A stretch of DNA of 64,000 nucleotides, taken from Flavobacteriales bacterium UBA1986. Its GTDB lineage: Bacteria > Bacteroidota > Bacteroidia > Flavobacteriales_G > Salibacteraceae. The DNA is taken from NCBI GenBank assembly GCA_002336245.1, contig DDDG01000024.1, forward strand, positions 1 through 64,000, in the 5' to 3' direction. Below the pieces are notes generated by a model, which saw only the letters and a list, made by a program, of their open reading frames with translations, was not told the DNA's origin and made no database searches. Position 1 is the stretch's first letter, and every line of letters starts with the position of its first letter. Below are positions 43,372-51,207 of the stretch, in pieces. The position numbers and the translations under genes are program-made.

Positions 43372-44016
43372 ATGGGAGATGAACACATTGGCAGCCCGAA
43401 GATTGAAACTCCGATGCGTGAAGGAGCCTTCGATTTGAGCGACGATCAGAAGATGGAGCAAATCGAAAATCACTTCCGTTCCATTATGGACATCATGGGC
43501 TTAGACCTCACCGACGACAGCTTGATGGGCACTCCTAAACGTGTGGCTAAGATGTATGTGAAAGAGATTTTTCAGGGCCTGAATCCTGAAAACAAACCTA
43601 AAATGGCGCTCTTCAACAACTCCTACCACTACGATCAAATGTTGGTCGAAAAGAACATCTCATTTTACAGCAATTGTGAGCATCACTTTGTCCCAATCAT
43701 TGGAAAAGCTCATGTAGCTTACATATCGAGTGGCAAAGTAATCGGATTGAGTAAAATCAATCGCTTGGTGAACTTCTTTGCAAAGCGTCCACAAGTGCAG
43801 GAGCGTCTTACCGTGCAAATCGCGGAAGAGTTGAAAAAATTGCTGGAAACAGATGATGTTGCAGTGGTCATCGATGCTGTACATTTATGCGTTTCATCTC
43901 GTGGAGTTCAAGACACCTCTTCTTCTACCGTTACAAGTTCCTACGGAGGACGATTCAAGGAAGACGATGTGCGCTCTGAGTTCTTTGCGCACATTCAAGC
44001 TCCTTCGCCAAGCTGA
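43372..44016 (+). CDS. folE: GTP cyclohydrolase I
   Basis: A 215-residue enzyme that makes dihydroneopterin triphosphate from GTP. Zn ligands are Cys102, His105 (NCEHHFVP) and Cys173 (HLCVSSRGV). The start at 43372 (MGDEHIGSP) lies 22 bp after ptpS; an upstream in-frame ATG (43306) would extend into that gene. The polar N-terminal 25 residues before FDLSDDQKM are typical of the family. Product feeds folate and, with the adjacent PTPS, biopterin. Confidence 0.95.
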   Translation: MGDEHIGSPKIETPMREGAFDLSDDQKMEQIENHFRSIMDIMGLDLTDDSLMGTPKRVAKMYVKEIFQGLNPENKPKMALFNNSYHYDQMLVEKNISFYSNCEHHFVPIIGKAHVAYISSGKVIGLSKINRLVNFFAKRPQVQERLTVQIAEELKKLLETDDVAVVIDAVHLCVSSRGVQDTSSSTVTSSYGGRFKEDDVRSEFFAHIQAPSPS

Positions 44017-44025
44017 TAGAAGAAC

Positions 44026-45321
44026 ATGACCTATTTCTGGTTCCGACGAGACTTACGTCTTGAAGACAATGTTGGTTTATGGCATGCTTTAAATGAAGGT
44101 GATGCGGTTCAATGCCTTTTCATCTTTGATAGCGAAATCCTTTCGAAGCTTGAAGATAAGGACGACCGAAGAGTCAGTTTCATTCATGCCCAAATTCGGC
44201 GGCTAAAAAAGGAATTGCAAAAGTTCGGGTCTGACCTGCGTGTTGAACATGGAAGTCCGATTGAGATCTGGAGAAAGATTCTGAACGAAGAAAGTGTGAC
44301 GGCAGTTTTCTGCAATCGCGACTATGAGGCTTATGCGCAAAAGAGGGATGGAACGATCCATGACCTTCTGGAAGAACATCAAGTGGGATTCAATCAATAC
44401 AAAGACCACGTAATTTTTGAGGCGCAAGAAGTACTGAAAGACGACGGTACGCCCTACACGGTCTTTACACCCTTTATGAGAAAATGGAAAACACACTTTC
44501 AGTCCTCCATGCTCGAAGGGAAACCCAGTGAAGGTTTGACTTCAGGTTTTGCATCTACTGAAGCTCTGCCGATTCCGAGTCATGAAGATTTGGGCTTCGT
44601 AAAGAATGAAACTCACTTTCCCGACCGCCGCATTCCGGAAGACATTCTTGCCTCTTATCACGAGACTCGAGATTTACCCTATCTATTGGGCACCAGTCGA
44701 CTCAGCGTGCATCTTCGGTTTGGAACTATCAGCATACGTTCTCTTCATAAATCGGCCATCGACAAAAATGAAAAGTATTGGAACGAGCTCATTTGGCGCG
44801 AATTCTATCAGATGATCTTGGTTCAGTTTCCTCACGTTGTAGGTGGTTCCTTCCGGCCGCAATACGATCGCCTCGAGTGGTTGAACAACGAAGAACATTT
44901 TCAAGCTTGGTGTGAAGGCAAGACTGGCTTCCCCATCGTAGATGCAGGAATGCGGGAACTCAATGAAACAGGCTTCATGCACAACCGAGTGCGCATGATC
45001 GTTTCGAGTTTTCTGGTAAAAGACTTATTGGTTGACTGGAGGTGGGGAGAAGCCTATTTTGCCCGTAAACTGATTGATTTTGAATTGGCCTCCAACAATG
45101 GAGGGTGGCAATGGGCTGCAGGTTGCGGCTGCGATGCAGCGCCCTACTTTCGCATTTTTAATCCCGATTCCCAGACGAAAAAATTCGACCCAAAATTCGA
45201 ATACATCCGAAAATGGATTCCCGAATTCGACAGCTTCGATTATCCAAATCCCATTGTAGACCACAAGCAAGCTCGCTTGCGGGCTTTGGATTTCTATAAA
45301 AAGGAATTGAAACGGGAGTAA
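44026..45321 (+). CDS. phrB: Deoxyribodipyrimidine photolyase (class I-like)
   Basis: A 431-residue FAD-binding photolyase/cryptochrome. YFWFRRDLRLEDN opens the antenna domain. ELIWREFYQMILVQFPHVV, HNRVRMIVSSFLVKDLL and NGGWQWAAGCGCDAAPYF form the FAD pocket, and the Trp residues of the electron-transfer chain are recognisable (WLNNEEHF, WRWGEAYF, GGWQWAAG). Repair of cyclobutane dimers is likely; a pure photoreceptor role cannot be excluded. It lies 9 bp after folE, last gene of the light operon, ending 5 bp from the convergent response regulator. Confidence 0.93.
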   Translation: MTYFWFRRDLRLEDNVGLWHALNEGDAVQCLFIFDSEILSKLEDKDDRRVSFIHAQIRRLKKELQKFGSDLRVEHGSPIEIWRKILNEESVTAVFCNRDYEAYAQKRDGTIHDLLEEHQVGFNQYKDHVIFEAQEVLKDDGTPYTVFTPFMRKWKTHFQSSMLEGKPSEGLTSGFASTEALPIPSHEDLGFVKNETHFPDRRIPEDILASYHETRDLPYLLGTSRLSVHLRFGTISIRSLHKSAIDKNEKYWNELIWREFYQMILVQFPHVVGGSFRPQYDRLEWLNNEEHFQAWCEGKTGFPIVDAGMRELNETGFMHNRVRMIVSSFLVKDLLVDWRWGEAYFARKLIDFELASNNGGWQWAAGCGCDAAPYFRIFNPDSQTKKFDPKFEYIRKWIPEFDSFDYPNPIVDHKQARLRALDFYKKELKRE

Positions 45322-45326
45322 AGGCT

Positions 45327-45686
45327 CTACTCCTCAATCGCGCTGATAAGCCGGTTCTCATCGTAAGGCTTTGCGAAGTACTTATCGAAGCCCAGGTTTA
45401 AAAATCGATCCTTGTCGTCGGGTATGGCATAAGAAGTGATGGCAAAAACCTTGATGCCTTTGCATGCTGGCATCTCACGTATTTTATTCATCGTCTGAAT
45501 GCCATCCAAGGTATCCTCTCCGAGGTTGATGTCCATTAAGATGACGTCGAACGAATTCTCTTGAACCAACTCTAAAGCCTGTTCCCCATTGAATGTGCAT
45601 TCAACCTCAAACCGGGTTTCTAGGAACTTTCGCGCGATCAACATATTGATCGGGTCGTTTTCTACAATGAGGACTTTTTTGGACAT
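45327..45686 (-). CDS. Single-domain response regulator
   Basis: A 119-residue receiver domain without an output domain. The acidic pocket is Glu9/Asp11, the phosphoacceptor is Asp52 in LMDINLG, the switch residue is Ser85 (or Thr84) and the conserved Lys is Lys106 in AKPYDE. Such proteins relay phosphate or act by protein contact, often with hybrid kinases. No histidine kinase is adjacent. It is convergent with the photolyase (5-bp gap) and about 36 bp downstream of rnr on the same strand, so functional linkage to light is unproven. Confidence 0.9.
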   Translation of the reverse strand: MSKKVLIVENDPINMLIARKFLETRFEVECTFNGEQALELVQENSFDVILMDINLGEDTLDGIQTMNKIREMPACKGIKVFAITSYAIPDDKDRFLNLGFDKYFAKPYDENRLISAIEE

Positions 45687-45722
45687 TTCTTGGGGCTAAA
45701 GTTAGCCCTTTTCTTGCTGGAT

Positions 45723-47840
45723 TTAACTGACGCTATCGCTTATATAAGAAAGGTCGATTTGTTTGCTTTGAAGATTGGCTGCATCCAATCGCACTCGAAC
45801 CTTCTGGCCCAAGTGAAATTCTTGCCCTGTGTTCTGGCCTCGAATGCAAAATTCCTTCTCATCGAAGAAAAAGTAGTCGCCCTGCAATTCTCTCAAGCGG
45901 ATGAGTCCTTCACATTTATTCTCGGTCATCTCCACAAACATTCCCCATTCTGTAACTCCCGAAACGATTCCTTCAAAATCCTTTCCAACAGAATCTTGAA
46001 CAAATAGAACTTGAAAATATTTGGTAGAAGCTCGTTCCGCTTCCGCAGCTTTTCGCTCGCGTTCGGAGGAGTGCTCGCAGAGATCTTCCAAATCGTCTGG
46101 GGTGATTCCAGCGGATTGATTCTTCAAATAACACCCCAAAAGTCGATGCACAAGCACATCCGGATATCGACGAATGGGTGATGTGAAGTGAACATAGTAG
46201 GGAAAGCCCAAGCCAAAGTGTCCGATGTTGTCGGTGGTATAAATAGCCTTGGCCATCGACCGTATCGCCATCATGGAAATGACATCTTCTTCGGGTTTCC
46301 CTTTGATTTGGCCTAAAAGTTCATTCAATGCACGCGGAAGATCCTTCGTGCCTTTCATGTGCACTTTGTATCCGAATTTTGAAATGAATTTGAAAAAATC
46401 CGTGAGCTTGTCGAAGTCTGGCTTGTCGTGAACCCGGTACGGGAAAATTTTAGCTTCCCCTTTGGTTGGCTTGCCCACATAAGTTGCAATGGTTTTATTT
46501 GCAAGAAGCATGAACTCCTCAATCATCTTGTGGGCATCTTTCTGCACTTTCAACAAGATTCCAATCGGTTTCTTGTTCTCGTCGAGCTCAAAACGAACTT
46601 CCGTTTTATTGAAGGCAAGTGCACCAGCTGCGAGTCGCTCAACGCGCATCGTTTTGGCAATTGAGTTTAGTGCCAGCAGTTCCTCTTTATATTTCCCTTC
46701 AGCACCTTCAAGAATCTCTTGCACATCCTCGTAGGCAAAACGGTGATCTGATAAAATCAGGGTTCGGGCAATGCGGAATCCAAGAACCTTTGATCCTTTC
46801 ATTTTAAAAATGCAGGAGAAGCAAGCCTTTTCCTCATTGGGGCGCAATGAGCATAGTTCGTTGGAGAGCACTTCAGGAAGCATCGGGACTACGCGGTCTA
46901 CCAAGTAGACAGAAGTTGCCCTCTTTTGAGCCTCCACATCGAGCAAACTTCCATCAGCCATATAGTGCGTGACATCTGCAATGTGCACACCCACTTCAAC
47001 ACAACCATCTTCGAGTTGTTTGAATGAAAGGGCGTCATCGAAATCTTTGGCATCATGCGGGTCGATGGTAAAGGTGGTCACCGATCGAAAGTCTTCGCGA
47101 TCGCTCCAATCGTTTTTCGCCTCGTTTCGAATCCGATCTGCTTCATGCAAAACCTCTGGTGGAAAGCGGAGCGGGAAGCCGGCGCCAGCAAGAGCTGCAA
47201 GCATTTCAGATTCTTGTTCACCTGGAGGACCAATAACATCCACTACATATGCAATCGGACTGTCAGCACCTTCTGGCCAATCCTTAAATTCCACTACTAC
47301 CTTCTCGCCGTCTTTGGCGTGCATAATCTTGTTGAGTGGAACAAAAAAGTCTCCTCTATATTTTTGGCTGTCGGGCTTTAGAAAAGCAAACTTGGCAAAT
47401 ACCTCAAGCGTACCAGTGATGTGATGAAGTGCGCGTTTGCTTACTTCAAGCACACGTCCTTTCAACTTCTTCGCTTTGGCTTTTTTGAGTGCGACACTCA
47501 CCTCATCACCCTGCAATGCCAGGCCGACATCGCTGGCAGGAATGAAGATGTCCTCCGACAAGCCCGTGACACGCACATAGGCGGCTCCCGAGCGCACAAA
47601 ATCAATGATGCCCGTGAGGTTTCTGGATTGGTGTGCGAGTCGATATTTGCCTCGCTCCTCTTCAATCAACTTTCCGGTTTTCACCAATTTGTCGAGACTT
47701 TGGGCCACAAGTTTTCGGGACGCTTTGTTGGAAATACTGAGTCGACCACTGATCTGTTTGTAATTCAAACTGTCGTTGGCACTTTCTCTAAACACCTCGA
47801 GAATCATATTCCCTAGGTTACCTTTTTTATGTTTGGCCAT
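45723..47840 (-). CDS. rnr: Ribonuclease R
   Basis: A 705-residue 3'-5' exoribonuclease of the RNB family, able to degrade structured RNA. An N-terminal winged-helix region (KQISGRLSISNKASRKL) precedes cold-shock domains (IIDFVRSGAAYVRV). The RNB catalytic motif is TIDPHDAKDFDDALSF, with four Asp; HFTSPIRRYPDVLVHRLL is the second signature. The S1 domain near the C terminus is followed by almost no basic tail, unlike E. coli RNase R. Divergent from ferritin across a palindrome-rich spacer. Confidence 0.95.
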   Translation of the reverse strand: MAKHKKGNLGNMILEVFRESANDSLNYKQISGRLSISNKASRKLVAQSLDKLVKTGKLIEEERGKYRLAHQSRNLTGIIDFVRSGAAYVRVTGLSEDIFIPASDVGLALQGDEVSVALKKAKAKKLKGRVLEVSKRALHHITGTLEVFAKFAFLKPDSQKYRGDFFVPLNKIMHAKDGEKVVVEFKDWPEGADSPIAYVVDVIGPPGEQESEMLAALAGAGFPLRFPPEVLHEADRIRNEAKNDWSDREDFRSVTTFTIDPHDAKDFDDALSFKQLEDGCVEVGVHIADVTHYMADGSLLDVEAQKRATSVYLVDRVVPMLPEVLSNELCSLRPNEEKACFSCIFKMKGSKVLGFRIARTLILSDHRFAYEDVQEILEGAEGKYKEELLALNSIAKTMRVERLAAGALAFNKTEVRFELDENKKPIGILLKVQKDAHKMIEEFMLLANKTIATYVGKPTKGEAKIFPYRVHDKPDFDKLTDFFKFISKFGYKVHMKGTKDLPRALNELLGQIKGKPEEDVISMMAIRSMAKAIYTTDNIGHFGLGFPYYVHFTSPIRRYPDVLVHRLLGCYLKNQSAGITPDDLEDLCEHSSERERKAAEAERASTKYFQVLFVQDSVGKDFEGIVSGVTEWGMFVEMTENKCEGLIRLRELQGDYFFFDEKEFCIRGQNTGQEFHLGQKVRVRLDAANLQSKQIDLSYISDSVS

Positions 47841-47854
47841 TTAGTGTGTTGGCT

Positions 47855-47869
47855 GAGTGACATTCACTC
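47855..47869. promoter_or_regulatory. Palindrome before rnr
   Basis: GAGTGA-CAT-TCACTC is a perfect inverted repeat 14 bp upstream of the rnr start. It may be an operator or a hairpin at the 5' end of the rnr mRNA. Confidence 0.5.
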
Positions 47870-47888
47870 GTTTGGAATGGTTCTAAAT

Positions 47889-47908
47889 AAGAGTTTGACT
47901 GAACTCTT
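47889..47908. promoter_or_regulatory. Palindrome between rnr and ferritin
   Basis: AAGAGTT-TGACTG-AACTCTT has perfect 7-bp arms and a 6-base centre. It lies 26 bp upstream of the ferritin -7 box, where a repressor or activator could bind. It does not resemble the Fur box consensus closely. Confidence 0.45.
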
Positions 47909-47934
47909 CAAAGCCTTTCCGTGTTTAATACTTA

Positions 47935-47942
47935 TACTTTTG
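47935..47942 (+). promoter_or_regulatory. Promoter of ferritin
   Basis: TACTTTTG is a perfect TAnnTTTG box, 33 bases before the ATG at 47976. No clear -33 element was found. Confidence 0.6.
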
Positions 47943-47975
47943 AAGCTAAATTAGTTTAATCAAATTCGTGGATGT

Positions 47976-48494
47976 ATGTTAAAGAAAAAAATTGAAGATG
48001 CCTTAAACCACCAAGTCCTTTTAGAGGGAGAATCTTCTCATTTCTATTTGGCCATGGCAAGTTGGGCAGAAGTTCAAGGATACAGCGGAAGTGCTGACTT
48101 TTTCTATGGCCACTCCGACGAAGAGAGAACTCATATGCTCAAGCTGGTACACTACCTCAACGAGCGCGCCGGCAAAGCAGTCATTCCAGCCATAGCTCAG
48201 CCAGATACCAATTTCGAATCTCTAACGGCCTGCTTCGAAGCTCTATTGGAACACGAAGTAAAGGTTACAGAGTCCATCAATGAACTCGTCTTCATGTGCC
48301 TTGAAGAAAAGGACTACACAACACACAATTTCCTTCAGTGGTACGTTGCAGAGCAACTTGAAGAAGAGGCTCTTGCTAGAACCGCCTTGGATCGCATCAA
48401 ACTGGTAGGTGGCGATAAGTCGGGAATGTACATGTTCGACCGCGACATCAACAGTCTAAAAGTTCAGTCGGCTGCAGGTCCTATGGGGCAATAA
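47976..48494 (+). CDS. ftnA: Ferritin (FtnA type)
   Basis: A 172-residue non-haem ferritin that oxidises and stores iron. Ferroxidase residues occupy the same numbers as in E. coli FtnA: Glu17, Glu50, His53, Glu94 and Gln127; Glu49 and Glu130 are also suited to the third iron site. The haem-binding Met of bacterioferritin is not indicated. It stands alone, overlapping by 14 bp the convergent lipoprotein gene. Confidence 0.95.
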   Translation: MLKKKIEDALNHQVLLEGESSHFYLAMASWAEVQGYSGSADFFYGHSDEERTHMLKLVHYLNERAGKAVIPAIAQPDTNFESLTACFEALLEHEVKVTESINELVFMCLEEKDYTTHNFLQWYVAEQLEEEALARTALDRIKLVGGDKSGMYMFDRDINSLKVQSAAGPMGQ

Positions 48495-49011
48495 AACGCA
48501 AAGAGACTTTCGTTTTTTGGATACCAGAACCTTGAAGTTCTGTGCGAACCTCTTGATACAGTCCGTAGCTCGGACGATACAAAAGGCGAGCATCCAATTG
48601 CCTCAAAACGTCTTTTTCACTGTACATATACTCGAGTCGGGTGAGAACCTCACCTTCATATTCGTGTTCAACCCATTGCGTGCCATTCAGTTCCTCATTG
48701 GCGCTGAGACGATACGTGGTTTTACTTCCCCAATTGCTGGTCTCAAGCTCATACCTAGCCGAAGAGCGTGTGGAGTTGATGTCGGCCTTTTTTAACAGAC
48801 CAAACTCGTCCTCCCAATTCGGCGACATTATAACTGTGTCGACTAAGCCAGCACGTTCGGCAATCTTAACGAATTGAAGATCTGAGTTTTGAATCTTCTC
48901 AATCTCGGCGTCCAAATCCACATAAAAATGGTAGGCTTTCGCTTCCTCTTTTTTTGGCGGAGTGCACCCAACAATAAAGGCGATTAATATAAGAGAGGCT
49001 ATTCCTTTCAT
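48481..49011 (-). CDS. Lipoprotein of unknown function
   Basis: A 176-residue lipoprotein. The signal peptide ends in the lipobox IVGC with Cys16. The mature part is rich in charged residues with alternating strands (ARYELETSNWGSKTTYRLSA, EYMYSEKDVLRQLDARLLYR). I recognise no family. The start overlaps the end of the acyl-CoA dehydrogenase by ATGA, so the two are translated together. Confidence 0.65.
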   Translation of the reverse strand: MKGIASLILIAFIVGCTPPKKEEAKAYHFYVDLDAEIEKIQNSDLQFVKIAERAGLVDTVIMSPNWEDEFGLLKKADINSTRSSARYELETSNWGSKTTYRLSANEELNGTQWVEHEYEGEVLTRLEYMYSEKDVLRQLDARLLYRPSYGLYQEVRTELQGSGIQKTKVSLRFIAP

Positions 49012-50180
49012 TCAAAAGCTGCTATTCCAGTAATGTCCTTTCCAGTAATGAGAAGGTGAATGTCGTGCGTTCCTTCGTAGGTGATTACAGATTCCAAATT
49101 CATCATATGCCGCATGATTGAATACTCATTGGTAATTCCCATGGCGCCATGAATCTGACGCGCTTCTCTGGCAATCTTCAAAGCCATGTCGACGTTGTTT
49201 CTCTTCGCCATCGAGATCTGAGCTGAAGTAGCCCTACCCTCTTCGCGCAAAACACCCAAGCGCCAAGTAAGCATTTGAGCTTTGGTAATCTCGGTGATCA
49301 TCTCAGCCAATTTCTTTTGAATGAGTTGAAAACCAGCGATGGGTTTTCCAAATTGAATCCGTTCTTTCGAATAGCGCAGAGCCGAGTCGTAACAATCTAA
49401 GGCCGTTCCAATGGTTCCCCATGCAATTCCGTAGCGGGCCGAGTCCAAACAGCCAAGTGGCGCTCCCAATCCGCTTTTTCCAGGAAGGAGATTTTCTTTC
49501 GGCACTTTCACATTATCGAACACCAGCTCACCAGTAGCCGAGGCTCTTAAGGACCATTTTCCATGTGTTTCTGGCGTCGTAAAACCTTCCATTCCACGTT
49601 CTACTATGAGTCCATGAATGCGACCCGATTCATCTTTCGCCCAAACAACAGCAAGATCGCAAAATGGAGAATTCGAAATCCACATTTTAGCGCCGTTCAG
49701 TAAATAGTGATCGCCCATATCCTTGAAGTTGGTCGTCATCCCGCTTGGGTTCGACCCATGATCAGGCTCGGTCAAACCAAAACTCCCCATGAACTCACCA
49801 CTCGCCAGTTTGGGCAAGAATTTCATGCGCTGTTCTTCGCTCCCGTACTTCCAAATTGGGTACATCACCAAACTCGACTGCACAGAAGAGGTTGAGCGAA
49901 CACCTGAGTCCACGCGCTCCAATTCCTGCATGATGATTCCGTACGAAATCTGATCAAGGCCAGGCCCTCCGTACTTTTCAGGAATGTATGGGCCAAAGGC
50001 ACCAATGGATGCTAAGCCCGGAATGATTTGTTTAGGGAACTCAGCTTTTTCGTAAGCCTCCTCAATGATTGGAGAAACTTCCTTCTTCAACCAAGCTCGG
50101 GCAGTATCTCGAATGAGCTTATGCTCTTCAGTCAACAAATCATCGAGTAAATAATAATCGTGGTGTTCGTATCGATCCAT
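49008..50180 (-). CDS. gcdH: Glutaryl-CoA dehydrogenase
   Basis: A 390-residue flavin acyl-CoA dehydrogenase that dehydrogenates and decarboxylates glutaryl-CoA to crotonyl-CoA in lysine and tryptophan catabolism. The catalytic base is Glu369 in ITYEGTHDIH. Arg95 in VDSGVRSTSSVQSSLVM aligns with the Arg that binds the distal carboxylate in the human enzyme, which favours glutaryl-CoA over simple acyl-CoAs. FGLTEPDHGSNPSG and WISNSPFCDLAVVWAK are family signatures. The 3-hydroxyanthranilate branch at 2.2 kb could feed this enzyme, though the link is indirect. Confidence 0.92.
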   Translation of the reverse strand: MDRYEHHDYYLLDDLLTEEHKLIRDTARAWLKKEVSPIIEEAYEKAEFPKQIIPGLASIGAFGPYIPEKYGGPGLDQISYGIIMQELERVDSGVRSTSSVQSSLVMYPIWKYGSEEQRMKFLPKLASGEFMGSFGLTEPDHGSNPSGMTTNFKDMGDHYLLNGAKMWISNSPFCDLAVVWAKDESGRIHGLIVERGMEGFTTPETHGKWSLRASATGELVFDNVKVPKENLLPGKSGLGAPLGCLDSARYGIAWGTIGTALDCYDSALRYSKERIQFGKPIAGFQLIQKKLAEMITEITKAQMLTWRLGVLREEGRATSAQISMAKRNNVDMALKIAREARQIHGAMGITNEYSIMRHMMNLESVITYEGTHDIHLLITGKDITGIAAFE

Positions 50181-50279
50181 TCTTCAGAATTTCTGCTGCA
50201 AATTTAACCTTCAAAGGCAAACTATTGTTTTGCAGGAGCCTTTTAATCTCATACATTTACACACTTATTTACGTCCAGT

Positions 50280-50651
50280 ATGACAAATAAACTCTTCGGC
50301 GCTTCATTAATAGGTTGCGCTTTCCTGATTTTTTTTTCGTGCACGAAAGAAGTAATCGACATCTCTACCCCGGATACTTCGGCAATCAGTTTTTGTGACA
50401 CCGTAACTTATGGCACTCACATCACTGACTTTTTGAACACACATTGCACGACATGTCATGTTGCCGGAGGCATAGGACCTGGTGATTTCACGAACTATAG
50501 TGAAATTAAATCTGAACTGGATCAAGGTGATCTTGAAGAAAAAGTATTCGATCCGAACACCTGCTCACCAATGCCTCCTTGTGGAGGTTTAACAACTGAA
50601 GAAAAAGATCGTTTACAATGCTGGATTGATGCCGGCGGCCCCAACAACTAA
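50280..50651 (+). CDS. c-type cytochrome lipoprotein
   Basis: A 123-residue lipoprotein. The lipobox is FFSC with Cys21. Haem would attach to Cys56-x2-Cys59-His60 (HCTTCHVAGG), with an axial Met probably in CSPMPPCGG (about 98). TTEEKDRLQCWIDAGGPNN closes the domain, the typical last helix of this cytochrome group. An extra Cys pair (40 and 112 region) could form disulfides. It is first in a three-gene operon with YceI and DUF5777, starting 99 bp after the divergent gcdH. Confidence 0.8.
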   Translation: MTNKLFGASLIGCAFLIFFSCTKEVIDISTPDTSAISFCDTVTYGTHITDFLNTHCTTCHVAGGIGPGDFTNYSEIKSELDQGDLEEKVFDPNTCSPMPPCGGLTTEEKDRLQCWIDAGGPNN

Positions 50652-50655
50652 TTTT

Positions 50656-51207
50656 ATGAAAAACAGCATTCTCAGCCTAACGCTCATCTTATTGAGCTCA
50701 AGTCTTTTCGCACAAGTATGGAAGAGCTCGGAAAATAAAGTCCATTTTTTCTCCGAAGCTCCTTTGGAAAACATTGAAGCGACAAATACCACTTCAATTG
50801 CCTTGTACAATGAGGAAAACAAACAATTGGCAATAGTGATTCCCATCAAAGGCTTCAAGTTCGAAAAAGAATTGATGGAAGAGCACTTCAACGAAAATTA
50901 CATGGAGAGCGAGAAATTCAAGAACGGAAAGTTCAAGGGAACTCTTGACGGCGACATCGACTTCTCAAAAGACGGCACGTATGAAACTACCGCAACGGGT
51001 ATTCTCACCATACACGGCGTAGAGCAAAAGAGAACAATTAAAGGAACTTTGATCGTAAAAAAGGGAACTCTGCAGATGCAAAGCAAATTCCAGATTAAGC
51101 TGGAAGATCACGACATTGAGATTCCGAAAATTGTGTTCTCAAACATTGCGGAAGTCATAGACGTAACCTGCGATTTCAGCTTCAAGCCTCAGCCCAAGAA
51201 AAAATGA
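50656..51207 (+). CDS. YceI-family periplasmic polyisoprenoid-binding protein
   Basis: A 183-residue protein with a signal peptide ending in SLFAQ. The start at 50656 (MKNSIL) fits 4 bp after the cytochrome stop. The lipocalin-like YceI barrel contains NKVHFFSEAPLENIEATN, KFKGTLDGDIDFSKDG and GILTIHGVEQKRTIKG. Family members bind isoprenoid quinones or lipids in the periplasm. The neighbouring cytochrome suggests a role in electron transfer or quinone handling, which is inference. Confidence 0.88.
   Translation: MKNSILSLTLILLSSSLFAQVWKSSENKVHFFSEAPLENIEATNTTSIALYNEENKQLAIVIPIKGFKFEKELMEEHFNENYMESEKFKNGKFKGTLDGDIDFSKDGTYETTATGILTIHGVEQKRTIKGTLIVKKGTLQMQSKFQIKLEDHDIEIPKIVFSNIAEVIDVTCDFSFKPQPKKK

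Noticed and set aside
47889..47908. Fur box at the ferritin promoter
   Set aside because: The inverted repeat lacks the GATAATGAT-type hexamers of the Fur consensus.
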